NCBI GenBank assembly: GCA_933228675.1 | Contig: OW121741.1 | Coordinates: 24,028,724 to 24,092,723, forward strand | Source of the DNA: Stomorhina lunata | Taxonomy: Eukaryota; Arthropoda; Insecta; Diptera; Rhiniidae | Reading direction: 5' to 3' | DNA length: 64,000 bases | In this document: piece after piece, positions 1 through 10,765 of the stretch | How positions within the stretch are numbered: position 1 is the first letter of the stretch | Layout: each line of letters begins with the position of its first letter | Made by a program: the position numbers and the translations under genes | Notes under the pieces: generated by a model | Told to the model about the DNA's origin: nothing | What the model saw: the letters and a program-made list of their open reading frames with translations, nothing else | The model's database searches: none

Positions 1-180
1 TCTATGCTATGAAGTTTAGGTGTTGGGACCTATCGGAAACTCCTGTTTTCGACACAACATTGTGAATGAAAACGTTAGTTGTGTTCTCGTACGATATCGA
101 AACTACCCAAACCAGTCCGAAGTTACCCAAAACTCACCCATTTGTGTTCCCGTACTCTGTTTTCGTTTTTGTCTTTACTA
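1..180. repeat. Dispersed repeat related to the 4.0-4.2 kb inverted-repeat element
   Basis: A stretch with CGAAACTACCCAAA followed by CAGTCCGAAGTT and later TTCCCGTACTC. The same words, in the same order, occur on the opposite strand at about 4125-4190. This makes it a second, inverted copy of that repeat. The window edge may cut it. Confidence 0.55.
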
Positions 181-221
181 ATATTCGCATAAAGTATTAG
201 AGCGCAAGAATGCTCTGTTTA

Positions 222-312
222 ATCGCCAGTGATTAGCACAAATGCGAAAACATATTATTTATCGGTTTCGCAAGTATGCGAAATACTTCGCATGTGTGCT
301 AATCACTGGCGA
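222..312. repeat. Inverted repeat with 25-bp arms
   Basis: The arm at 222-246 (CGCCAGTGATTAGCAC plus AAATGCGAA) is the reverse complement of 288-312 with one mismatch. The spacer is about 41 bp. It lies at the left edge of the unit duplicated at 817-1055, but the second copy lacks the left arm. Confidence 0.7.
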
Positions 313-492
313 TAGTACTTTTTGATATAATTTCAGTGCGTAGAAACGATAAAACAGTGATGTCCACACTACGATGATAACACAAACATACACGGTTTTG
401 GATCTAAGAACATAAAAGCTATTTCTAAGGGTTTTTAAATCCCAATCGGCTGTTTATAAGATTATTTGGAATCCAAATCTGCATTCCGTTTA
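253..492 (+). repeat. Duplicated segment A, copy 1
   Basis: 240 bp, nearly identical to 817-1055, both starting TATTATTTATCGG and ending at CCGTTT. Differences are scattered substitutions. No coding potential is seen. Confidence 0.9.
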
Positions 493-493
493 A

Positions 494-696
494 AACAACT
501 CCGCAGTCAGTTCTCTCGTCATAGCAATTCATTAAATATGTTGGATAGAGTTTATAAAATAGCTGGAGCGTAAAAGTATTTCCATGCTATTTACAAATGC
601 CGTATGTGGTTTATGTGTGTCGGCTATGAATGAGCAAATTAATTGTTTGCCCGTGACCTTTAGTTCATCAGACATCAAAGCGCTTCCGTATTGTCA
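494..696 (+). repeat. Duplicated segment B, copy 1
   Basis: Matches 1688-1891 almost base for base and runs directly into the start of a family-1 dispersed repeat in both copies. The short open frame beginning at 584 (69 codons) is also duplicated at 1779. It crosses from segment B into the repeat, so it is not a gene. Confidence 0.85.
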
Positions 697-812
697 TTTT
701 TATACCCTTCACCACCATAGGTGGAAAGGGTATTATAAGTTTGTGTTGATGTATGTACCGCATAGAAATATTTGTCTTAGACCCACCTTTTAGTATACCA
801 ATAGGCTTAGAA
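697..812 (+). mobile_element. Family-1 dipteran repeat, 5' fragment (copy A)
   Basis: Starts TTTTTATACCCTTCACC and contains the 5' hairpin ATACCCTT / AAGGGTAT. It stops at about 812, where segment A copy 2 begins. Only the first ~115 bp of the ~800-bp element remain, because the segmental duplication breakpoint falls inside it. Confidence 0.85.
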
Positions 813-816
813 AACT

Positions 817-1055
817 TATTATTTATCGGTTTCGCATGTATGCGAAATACTTCGCATGTGTGATAATCACTGGCGATAGTACTTTTTGATATAATTTCAG
901 TGCGTATAAACAATAAAACAGTGATGTCCACACTACGATGATAACACAAACATACACGGTTTTGGATCTAAGAACATAAAAGCTATTTCTAAGGTTTTTT
1001 AAATCCCAATCTGCTATTTCTAAGATTATTTGGAATCCAAATCTGCACTCCGTTT
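817..1055 (+). repeat. Duplicated segment A, copy 2
   Basis: Second copy of 253-492 (239 bp). It is joined directly to the truncated family-1 repeat on its left and to unrelated sequence on its right. Confidence 0.9.
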
Positions 1056-1687
1056 TTTGATATTTGTTTTAAATTTAAAATAAAGAGCAGTCGAACCGAG
1101 TCGCTTGTATTGTTTGAGATGTGTTTCCCACGTTAAAGTTCAACAGTAGTCACTCATTATACCCAAATTTCTGGGTTTTGTTTCCGATTTTCGCCAAATC
1201 TTGGTGTAGTCGCTCTACTTTAAAAATTTGAGATGGGAATAAGGGATATTTGAGCTCCCATTTTTTTAAACATACTGACAATTATCTGCTTGGATTCCGG
1301 GTATTTGCGGTTACAAAGAAAGTCTAGACAACGTCTTGAAATGATACCCCCAAACAGGTGACTAGCATTATGATAGCGCAGTTTTGCCAACATGCGCGGG
1401 CTCACAAACTAGAACCATTTTTGAATAACGATACCCAGATTTAAATTCAACACCTGAAATAACGTCAAGAATTATTCTCATCTGTTCTGATACAACATTT
1501 TGCCGTTATTCTAAAGAGTAAGTTAATGATAAGCACCTTAGAACTGGATTGAGTTAAGGGGCCTCAAAGTAAACTTTTAAGCCCCGACTCATACAGTTTT
1601 GTTGATGTATACACCGGTTTTGTATCAATCGTGCAAACTAACGCACATGCAAATTTCCGATTGTGCTGATAGCAACAGAGAAAATTT
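1056..1687. other. Unassigned spacer
   Basis: Single-copy within this window. Stop codons occur in all frames and there is no recognisable motif, RNA or inverted repeat. Confidence 0.5.
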
Positions 1688-1891
1688 AAACAACTCCGCA
1701 GTCAGTTCTCTCGTCATAGCAATTCATTAAATATATTGGATAGAGTTTATAAAATAGCTGGAGCGTAAAAGTATTTCCATGCTAATTACAAATTTCGTGT
1801 GTGGTTTATGTGTGTCGGCTATGAATGAGCAAATTAATTGTTTGCCCGTGACCTTTAGTTCATCAGACATCAAAGCGCGTCTGTATTGTCA
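1688..1891 (+). repeat. Duplicated segment B, copy 2
   Basis: Second copy of 494-696, starting TTTAAACAACTCCGC and ending at the family-1 insertion point after TATTGTCA. Because the flank and the element are duplicated together, the family-1 insertion came before the duplication. Confidence 0.85.
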
Positions 1892-2430
1892 TTTTTATAC
1901 CCTTCACCACCATAGGTGGAAAGGGTATTATAAGTTTGTGCTGATGTATGTACCGCATAGAAATATTTGTCTTAGACCCACCTTTTAGTATAGCAATATG
2001 CTTAGAATCACTTTCTGAGTCGATTTAGCGACGTCCGTCCGTCCGTCCGTCCGTCTGGCTGGCTGGCTGGACCCCAATGTAAACCTTGTAATCAAACTAC
2101 AGGTCGCAATTCTAAAGTTAATTTGATGAAATTTGGTACAGATCATTTTGTTGATAATGGGACTATGGCTATTGAAATTGGTCAAAATCAGTCCATTATT
2201 TATGGTACCTCCCATAGGTCTCATTTCCCGGAATTGACATATTGGCCACATATATCAATATTTTTTCATAAAATTTAAATCAGATACTGCTTATGTCAAC
2301 TAAAATCACTGTACCAAATTTCGTTGAAATCGGTCCACATTTGACCATAGCTCCCATACAAACTCTTCTGTAAAAACGCACTAAATGAGACAAACAAATC
2401 ACTAAAACGCTCGTAAATCTAAAGATAATG
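1892..2430 (+). mobile_element. Family-1 dipteran repeat, 3'-truncated (copy B)
   Basis: Full 5' part: terminal hairpin, the block ending CTGAGTCGATTTAGCGA, the (GTCC)n then CTGG repeats at about 2034-2070, and the long middle section with ACATTTGACCATAGCTCCCA. It stops after CTAAAGATAATGG, short of the 3' hairpin. No coding capacity, so non-autonomous. The overall design resembles the mini-me type dipteran repeats that seed GTCY microsatellites; that name is an inference. Confidence 0.85.
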
Positions 2431-3799
2431 GGTGTTTTTTTAGAGGTATAGAACTTCGAATTGAAATAAAACACAAGAAAATCGTTTTAATGTCCATCAA
2501 TTTGGCTTTATCGGAAGGATAATTTTATGCCATTAATGTTTAAATATGATTTTGCATCGGAAATTTACAGAGTTGATATTTTGGAGTGCAGCTAATACTT
2601 GCGCTTTTGGGAAGCGTGCAAAAATCGTTTGTACTTTGGGCTATTTTCCTAATAAAAAACTAGTACTTAAAGCTTTTCTTACTTAAGCTTTATGCTTAAA
2701 TATAACTCCCATTGAAAACCTATGTCTCAGTAGTTGCATTAGACAAGAGTATAATTCTTTCCTTCTTATTTTTTTTTCTAATTGTGACCTACAAAACCTT
2801 TTTGGAGTAAACAACACTTTGTTAAGATTTTCTTAAGAAAAAACTTTATCGTACAGCGCTTTCTTAAATGTGTTTATTACTTTGATTTTAACTTCTTCAA
2901 ATTTTAGATAGAAAACTAAACTGTTCCCATTAATAAACAGATAATTTACACTGTGCTAGTTGCAAATTTTAACAAGCTGGGCACCTTACTGGTAAAACTA
3001 ATTCGAGTTTTCATTTGCACAAAATAATTTTTTTTCCCAAATTTTGTTATTGTTTTTTATTGTGGGCAAATAAAAAGTATCGTGTTTTTATAGTTTTGTA
3101 TTGATTTTTCGCAAAAAAAGTAGATTTCGAAGAAAAAAATAAGATTTTATTTTCATTTGATCTTGTGTTTATTCAACAGAGTTGAATCGATTTAAATTTA
3201 AAAATTATCTTAAAAGTATAAAAATAACATTCTTTTCCACTTTAGGGTACAAAATTTAAATAGCGAATATAGCGAATATGAACGCTAACTTCGAAAAACG
3301 GCTAATGCCATCGAATTAAACGTACTTGAAATAGCTGACTTACCAGTAGAGTAACCAGCTGTTTAAAAAAAGTGTCAAATTCGAGCCAAGTGTTATTAAA
3401 ATTGCAAAAAAAAGAGGAACTGTTTCACTTAAGTTCACTTTTGTAAATTCAAAATTCTTTAAAATTCCACAATAATAAGCAATAAATGGCTATAGCGTTA
3501 AGTGGTAGTAAAAATTAATAGATCTTAGATCTCATACAATAAGCTTAGGTGTTTCTAAATAAAATATTCGAAATATTAGTCGATTTGTGACTGCATTATA
3601 ATGTTATTCTCGATTAAACATGTCAGCTAACGAGACAAGTTCGTGTCATTTACGGGAGGTTTTAATTTTCTGCTTTAATATAAGGAAATCTGCTGCCAAG
3701 GCTCATTGAATGCTCTCAAATACCTATGGAGAGACCGCTATTAGAGAAAGAACATGCCGATAGTTCTAAGGTCGTGCTCGGTATTTGTTAAGACCACTG
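2431..3799. other. Unassigned A/T-rich sequence
   Basis: No open frame of note, no repeats shared with the rest of the window, and no recognisable RNA gene. Confidence 0.5.
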
Positions 3800-4250
3800 G
3801 CAAAATCGCGGCATTCGATATCAAACGAAATGTAAGATATTTCCGAAACATTTGTGCTGCATACTATTAGGATAATCAAACTAATATGTATATAACATAT
3901 AAGTATAACTTAATTGTAATTTATTTGTCAAAAGTTCGCTGATAGTAAAAGAATTCCATTTAAACTAAATTATTTGACAAACAAATGTTTATTTTTGAAT
4001 ATCAAATTTTGAAAATCCTTAAGATATGTTCCACAATATGTTCGTTTCCGTACTTTAACGAAACAACCCAAACTTACTTAAACGTGCTCCCTTACAAATT
4101 TGTCAATACAAATTGTTGTTTTTTGAGTAATTTCTGACAACTTCGGACTGTTTTGGGTAGTTTCGTTAGAGTACTGGAAACAAACATAAAATTTGCTTAA
4201 ATGTCTGAGTTTTCGATCAATATCGAATGCGGCGATTTGGCCCCAGCTCG
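3800..4250. repeat. Nested inverted repeats (foldback-like)
   Basis: The outer pair shares ATATCGAATGC(C/G)GCGAT on opposite strands, at about 3803-3830 and 4213-4240. The inner pair, about 4041-4074 and 4150-4187, shares GTACT(T/C)TAACGAAAC and ACCCAAA on opposite strands. The inner arm is also related to 1-170. It could be a small foldback transposon. It lies just upstream of the mariner relic but I cannot show that the two belong together. Confidence 0.5.
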
Positions 4251-4261
4251 CTGAAAAATTA

Positions 4262-4618
4262 CAGGCGACCGTTATCGAATGCAATTAATGAGTTTAAGCC
4301 GAACATTAAAAGACAAACGGCGGCAAGACAACGAGAGACAAGATAAAGTGATTTTACAGAATGACAATTCTCGGCCTCATGTTGCGAAATTGGTGAAGAT
4401 ATACTTGGAGACGTTGAAATAGTAAGTCCTATTCCACCCGCCGTATTAATTGGACGTTGCTCACTCGGACTATCACTTATTTCGATCAGTAACACACGAC
4501 CTGGCTGACCAGCACTTTTCGCCTTATGAACAACTAAAAACTTGGATCGATTTGTGGATTGCTTCAAAATATTACCAGTTTTTCAATATTTCCCGAAGGA
4601 TGGAAGAAAGTGGTGGTT
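4262..4618 (+). pseudogene. Mariner transposase, C-terminal half, broken
   Basis: The translation from 4262 reads through DKVILQNDNSRPHVAKLVK, which holds the second catalytic Asp in the DN context of mariner transposases. A stop follows at ETLK. After a one-frame shift the reading continues LFHPPY, then HSDYHLFRSVTHDLADQHF (third catalytic Asp in SDYHLF) and TWIDLWIASK, which is the normal mariner C-terminal order. Mariner transposase cuts and pastes its own element at TA sites using a DD34D triad. Only the second and third Asp are present. The N-terminal DNA-binding half is missing and there are at least two stops and one frameshift, so it is dead. No terminal inverted repeats were found. 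Confidence 0.88.
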
Positions 4619-4639
4619 AGAGATCGATACTACTTTGAA

Positions 4640-5368
4640 TCATAAATGTTTATTACAATGAACCCAGTCAGCATGTAGAAGATAATTTTTTGAAAAATCA
4701 TCAAAATGCGTCTTTTTCGATATGTTCGGAAGACCAAAAGATGATTTATAGTCTTTGCAATTAAAAAAAATAGTTGAAGGAGCTTGGCGCTTGCGCTTTA
4801 AAACTTACTGTTAAAGAATACAATTATAAAAGGTATATCAATTGAAAATCAAGCATTTAAGTCATTGAAACTCGAAAGTTTGTAACGCTATTTTGCAATC
4901 AGATTTTGCACAGATAGTTGATAAAAAAGTTACTCCTATGGTTCTATTTTTGAAGTAATATTAAACGCGCACAGATAGTGGGGGCTGCTTCACTGTTCTA
5001 AAAATAGACAGAACGTTAATGATTGTTATTTATCTTTTTTGAAAAAATAATCGAAATTGAGTCAAAAAATGCTCGAAAATTACCCCAAAAATGATTCATA
5101 TTCGATAGTTTTTATCATCCGTGGCAGTCGAAAAAGAGTCAAATATGATAAAAAATAATAAAAATGCAGACTGGAAGGCCTCGAATTTCGGAAAAAAACG
5201 GCAAAGTTTTACACCTTATGTTAATTCATTGTATTTTTTATTTTGTTTTGAACAGATTTAAAACTGTTTCCATAGTTAATCAAATCTATTTAGAATTATC
5301 AAATATCCACCTATTGCCACTTTTAAAGAGATACATAAGTCTAAAGAAGTAGTTTGCACTTGAAGGGA
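4640..5368. other. Unassigned A/T-rich sequence
   Basis: No recognisable coding, RNA or repeat structure. The short frame at 5164-5352 has no family features. Confidence 0.5.
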
Positions 5369-6136
5369 TTTTTATACCCTTCACCACCATAGGTGGAAAG
5401 GGTACTATAAGTTTGTGCTGATGTTAGTATACCAATAGGCTTAGACTCACTTTCTGAGTCTTTAGCGATGTCCGTCCGTCTGGCTGACTGGCTGGAACCC
5501 CATGTAAACTTTGTAATCAAACTACAGGCCGCAATTCTAAAAAAAATTGGCAAAGATCATTTTTTTGATAGTGCGACCATGGCTATTGAAATTCATCGAA
5601 ATCGGTCCATTATTAATGGTACCTCCCATAGGTAACACTTCCCGGAATTGATATATTGGCCACAAATATCAATATTTTTTCTTGAAATTTACAATAAATA
5701 CTGCTTATGTAAACCTAAACCACTATACCAAATTTAGTTGAAATCGGTCCACATTTGACCATAGTTCCCATACAAACTCTTGTTTCAAAACGCACTAAAG
5801 GTGACAAAAATCGTTTAAATGATTTTTGTCTCATTTAATGCTCGCAAATCTAAAGATAATGAGAATTTTGGGGTTATTTTTTGCACACATAATTTTTGTA
5901 AAAACTGTAATCAATTTGCCAAATTTCGAGATAATCGGTCCACATTTGACCCTAGCTCTCATATAAGTCCAAATGATGGAAACAGCTTAAATATATAAGT
6001 TTTGAGAAAATGTTTGTATGATGGAAAAATTTTGCAAATATTTGTCTTTATACAGGAAAATAACACCTTTGACCTTAATGGCGAAGGGTATCGTATGGTC
6101 GGGCTTGACCGACTATATCACTTTCTTACTTGTTTT
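5369..6136 (+). mobile_element. Family-1 dipteran repeat, full length (copy C)
   Basis: Complete from TTTTTATACCC to CTTACTTGTTTT, about 770 bp. The 5' hairpin and GTCC/CTGG repeats (about 5470-5495) are present. Near the 3' end GAAGGGTATCGTATGG is followed by a hairpin, GTCGG GCTTGA CCGAC, and the tail. GAAGGGTAT near the 3' end is the inverted match of ATACCCTTC at the 5' end. No open frame belongs to it, and I see no clear target duplication. Confidence 0.88.
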
Positions 6137-8250
6137 TAAAGATGTTTTTGATAGATTCAAAACTATTTCCATAGTAAATCAAAATCTATTTGGTATTCTT
6201 AAAAATATTTTCCTAGTATTTAAAATATAAGTATTAAATGTTGTTTTCACTTAAAGAGACTTTTTTTAGATTCTCAGGGGTGTACAAAGGAACTGTATAC
6301 AAGGCACCCAAAAACATTTAAAAAAATTTTGAGATTATCACATTTTCAAATTTGTATTTCTTTTAAAATTGGTTCCATTGTAAATCCCAAATATTTGTTT
6401 GCATAAAAAAAACTGTTCCCATTTAAATTCTTAAAAATGAACTGTTTCCACTTTTTTTCACGGATTAAAAAAATTTTTGGGAAAAAAAAAATTTGAAAAT
6501 TTGAAAATTTTGTAAATCTTTAAAAATTTTTAAAATTTATAGTTTTGAACAATTTTTTTTTTGATTAAAAATTTTACAAAAAAATTTTTTTTTCAAATTT
6601 TTCAGAAAAAAATTTTGGGAAAAAAATTTAAAAATTTTTTTATTTTTTTTTTTAATTTATAGTTTTTTAATAAATTTTATAAAAGAAATATTAAGAAATT
6701 TTCTCAAAAACTTGAATTTTTTGCAAAAAAAAAAACTTTTTTTTTAATATATTTAACTAAAAATAAAATATTCACCTTAATTTTTGTTATTTAATCCGTT
6801 AAAAATTGTTATAAATTTTTTTTTAATAATTTCGAAATTTTTTAAATTTCAAAATTTTTTACACTTTATTGTTATTTTTTTTTTTCAAAATCTTAATTAT
6901 TGCAAATTAATTTAGTGTTTTTTTTTCTCTTTTTTTTTGTTCTTTTATTTACCGCGCGTACTATTTACGTGTGCAATAATCAACATCGACTAAAAAATAT
7001 GTCTATTGGAAAAAAAACTAGCATTTGTCAGACATTTACGTACATACGCATGCATGCATTTTGCAGTTGTAAACTCGTAAAATCGTACGTTAAAAATACA
7101 CACCACACAAAACTTTTCGAAATTTTCAAAACTTATTTCTTTCTTTTTTTCTCGTCTTATTTTTGAGTACTCTCTGTATTGTGTGAAGCGACAATGACAA
7201 CAGTAAAAATTCTACTAAAATAGTAAAGTGTTGCCATTTTTTGTAATGCCCCCCTTTTCAAAAAACAAATATAAGGCATTTACTGTTGCTCTCCTCAACC
7301 AAAAAGAGAGTAGTATCTCTCGTTTTCCAAAAAAAATGGGGAGCATTTAAAAAATTTTTGAGTATAACTGAGAGTAGAATAATTTCCGTTAATACTAATA
7401 ATTTTCAACAAGTGTTGCTGCTAAGCTCTTTTTCTCTCTCTCTCTCTCATTACTCACAATTCCCCCCTTATTTTCATTTCATTCTCTCTTTTATTTTATT
7501 CCTCTCCCTTTTAGCTCTTGCTGGCTTGTTTATGGCTATTATTGTGTTAACGTGTTATTAAATGCCTTTAATTTGTTTTTATTATCAGAGTTTCTTGTTA
7601 ATTTTACGTTTAAAAAATTTATGTTAGTTTATTTTTTTTTCCATTTTACCGCTCACTTGTGAGAGCCATGTGCTTTGTTGGGGATTAAAGAGAATGCGTA
7701 AATATTTTGTTATAAATTAGTGTTTGAATAAATATTCTTGAGTCAAAAAAAAGTAGTAGCAAAATGATACTAAATTATCTTAAATTATGTTTGCCAAGAG
7801 ATACAGAGCAGTAAATTAAAATAACAAATTTATTAACTTCTTTTTAAGCTTAAATAGTTTTAATTTAGTACTTTTTGAGCTCGAGACTATTTGATCAAGA
7901 TTTGAGATTAACAGTTTAATGAGCTTATTAATATATTAATAGTTTGCGAGGCAGACCAATTTTAACTTCTGACATAAACCATCATTTATTTATTACTTTG
8001 TTATGAACGCGATCCATTTTGGCTCAATGACAGTTTACGCACTACATGTATTTCTTAGAAGTTTGTTCCGGGGCTTAACTAATGGACGACCAAGTAAGTC
8101 GGATGTCGTGCGAATTCAATAGGTGATTTTTTTGCTATAAAATAGCTCTTTCGGCATAGTTCTATGTCGAACTATAAGTTCTAGAACACTTATAGTTCGA
8201 CATAAGTGTTATATCGCTATTATATTGGTATATGCTTAGTACTTTAATAA
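6137..8250. other. Unassigned; low-complexity A/T block and (CT)n
   Basis: 6455-6900 is a run of A and T homopolymers of the AAAATTTT type. 7432-7448 is a short (CT)n. The frames at 6900-7166 and 7286-7561 are low-complexity (Phe/Ser/Leu-rich) with no domain. A perfect 16-bp hairpin lies at 8164-8203. Confidence 0.5.
8164..8203. repeat. Perfect 16-bp hairpin
   Basis: ATGTCGAACTATAAGT (8164-8179) and its exact reverse complement (8188-8203), separated by 8 bases. It is not followed by a T-run, and in a eukaryote it is not expected to be a terminator. It could be the end of a small inverted-repeat element. Confidence 0.8.
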
Positions 8251-8415
8251 GAGCTCATTGCTTTGTGGTTGATTGGCCGGTACGATACACTTAGATTGAA
8301 TTCGTTCTTTAGACGCAAAGTTCGAGTGTGGAATAGTCTTCCTGCAGTTGTCTTCCTCTCTAATTATGATCACGAAAGTTTCAAATCGAATATCCATAAG
8401 TATTACACCCTCTAG
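8251..8415 (+). pseudogene. LINE reverse-transcriptase protein, C-terminal tail fragment
   Basis: An open stretch of about 54 codons ending at TAG (8413-8415) reads RYDTLRLNSFFRRKVRVWNS followed by LPAVVFLSNYDHESFKSNI. The pattern FFxRxxRxWNSLPxxVF, then a Tyr/Phe and FKxxI, is the usual C-terminus of many insect non-LTR retrotransposon ORF2 proteins, downstream of the RT domain. No RT motif is found upstream, where a stop lies at 8248, so this is a 5'-truncated LINE. That is the common outcome of incomplete target-primed reverse transcription. Clade not resolved. Confidence 0.7.
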
Positions 8416-8967
8416 TTTCCTTTCTTTATTTCCTAGTTCCATCGCAATGCAAAGAAGTGGTTATCCCCTGAGTGTTGGGCAAAGCCTGCATTTTAATTCA
8501 AAGATTGGAAGAACAGATGTTTTTCAAGCTGAAAGATTTTAGGAGTTATTATAAATATTTAAAGTGGAAACATTTGTTTAGCTGGTGCTATAAAACTTTA
8601 TTATATTTGAATGGTAACGGCTCTATAAACACCAGGAGAAAAATAAAACTGCATTACTCTACCCTAAACATGAATTTTTCTTAGACCAAATAAAGCAAAA
8701 ACACTTAAGTAAAGTCTTCAAAAACAAACCAATACATAGGCATATCCATGAGTTGCAAGTCCGCTCCAACCCATTAGTTGAATTATCTTGTCTTACTTCC
8801 TAGCTGGAAAGTTAAAACTACATTCTTGAGTCTATTGATTATAAATTTAGCTATTTTCGCAGATTTTTAATTAACCCCTCTCTCCTGTATAATACAAATA
8901 TAATACAGAAATATGCATATACATAGCGTAACAAATGTCATAAGCCCCCCCCCCCCCTCTAAGAGCG
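8416..8967. other. Unassigned; short poly-C
   Basis: 8945-8957 is a C homopolymer, rare in this A/T-rich window. Nothing else is recognised. Confidence 0.5.
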
Positions 8968-9369
8968 TTACGTAATATGTGAACAGCTACTAATGTCTAC
9001 AATATCAATTGCAGCTACCCCACATTTAGAACTTTGAAGTTCACCGGATATTACCTGCTTTTCAGAAAGACTAATATAAATTCTGCCTATTATCCACATA
9101 AAAAGCGCTTCCAGATAAATTTGAGAAAACGTTTTGATATAAGTTTGCTTCACCCAAAAATTTACTAACGTCGTAGAAACATTTTGATTATCCTGGCATT
9201 CAATATCACTATCCCCAGAACTTTGCGACATCAATAAAAGGGAGAAAATTAAACTAGCGGCATCTTCATGAGTTTCTGGGAATACACCGAAGTTAAAGTT
9301 TTTAATGATAAAACCTCTTGTTCTCAAATTCAAATTTTTCATTTGATGATCTCTCTTGTTGGCAGTCAT
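8968..9369 (-). pseudogene. 133-codon unknown open frame, possibly transposon-derived
   Basis: One of the few longer non-repetitive frames in the window. It has near-normal composition and includes GFIIKNFNFGVFPETHED and a stretch SDIECQDNQN. I do not recognise a domain. Fragments of the same reading (the ECQ stretch and GNTHEFL-like parts) recur in decayed form at about 9425-9500 and 9930-10010, with another at about 10455. This suggests several old copies of one repeat-borne frame, not a host gene. A LINE ORF1 is conceivable but not shown. Nothing upstream looks like a promoter. Confidence 0.35.
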
Positions 9370-10765
9370 ATAAAGACTGCTGTAGAAAACTGCTAAAGAC
9401 TAGAACGAAAGTAATTTCCATTAATCTGACATTCAGTATCAGCTCTGCGTTATATAGACTGTTTTTCCCAAGTTTGATACGGCTCTGGAATCAACGACAT
9501 CTTCATGAGTGCCTGCTGTCATCAGCCTTTTCTAGTTAATTACGCTTTACCAGACAGTCTTTGATAACACCATTGGACCAGCCCAACCACTCTGAAATTT
9601 AATGAGATCGAAACCTGTTGCTTGTATTCTTAAAGACATACACATTTAAGAGTCTTTTTTTTTTGCAGTCACACATTTTAGGCTTTGTCAAACATCTTAA
9701 TAATTCTGGTCGGTGTGTATTTTACTGTCTAGAAAATTTACACCTCACACACTATTTTTGAGGCATACTGAACACCGCATTATCCAGATATTTTTTTTAT
9801 CAAATCTCTTGATAATTCTGGTCGGCATGTCTAAATTGTCGACAACATTCAGAGCTAACTTCTGGCTATACCACACACGCCATCCTCAGAGCTGAGCGAT
9901 AAAAACCTACAGAGCGCGTGTCTCCAAGTTTGTTACGGCCTTGGAACTAGTAATAACTTAATGGGTACTTGGGAATACACATAAGATATAACGTTTTCGA
10001 TTATAATCAATTGCTCCTAGCAATAATTCTTCCTGCTTTTTAAAGTTATTGCCCGCAATTACAGACTGCGTTTCATAAGCTATTTCTTCATCTTCAGCTC
10101 TTTAGAGTTCCAGTCGTTGTTAACAAATCCCGTGACGCTATTTTCGCAGATTTTTACTTTAACCCCCCTGTGTAATACATAGCAAAAATACGCATACGAA
10201 ACTCTTCCTTCGTAATAATTGAAAATTCCAGGTATCACCAAGGTTTCAGCTAAAATACTGAATGTAAGCTCAATTATAAGTTCCAAGATATTGATAATGT
10301 GTCTTGATATTAGCTGCTAGTCTGCAAGAGGTATCATATTTTATTCTTACTACTTATATATGGGAGGCGTCTTCAAATAATACAGGATTTACAGATCTAA
10401 CCATTCGGATATATTAATGAAACTAATACGAGTATAGTTGACATTCCATCGAAGTTGGCATTCAGTATCAGAGTTTATATTAATATATCAGTTTTACTTG
10501 ACACTTCTAAAAATTACTATTTGAATTTTGAATTAGTACTGAGATATTACTTATCTCTTTCAACATGAATTTCCGGAGTTTGGCATTAAAAAATGGTCAA
10601 CTTGTTGAAGATAAAACTATAACATTGGTTGTCTTTCTAGTTACAATTTAACAACATATTAAAATAATTTAATAGTTTTTATCAAAATTGGTATTCTACC
10701 TGAATCTTATTTACTAAGACGCAATACATTCTGATTTCTGGATAGGGTTTGTTCTTCTTACATAC
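9370..10765. repeat. Decayed copies of the 8968-9369 sequence and unassigned DNA
   Basis: Words such as GGCATTCAGTATCA (about 10455) and GACATTCAGTATCA (about 9427) echo GGCATTCAATATCA at about 9196. AAGTTTGTTACGGCC and AAGTTTGATACGGCT (about 9928 and 9470) pair with each other. Diverged tandem duplication is likely. No intact frame. Confidence 0.4.

Noticed and set aside
584..1988. Two near-identical 69-codon frames at 584 and 1779 as a duplicated gene
   Set aside because: They cross from duplicated segment B into a dispersed repeat, with no independent coding signal.
4259..4567. 102-codon minus-strand frame as a gene
   Set aside because: It is the reverse strand of the mariner transposase relic.
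5369..6136. Family 1 as a Helitron
   Set aside because: There is a 3' hairpin, but the CTRR end and 5' TC are missing and the ends have inverted similarity.
8164..8203. Hairpin as an intrinsic terminator
   Set aside because: No T-run follows and the genome is eukaryotic.
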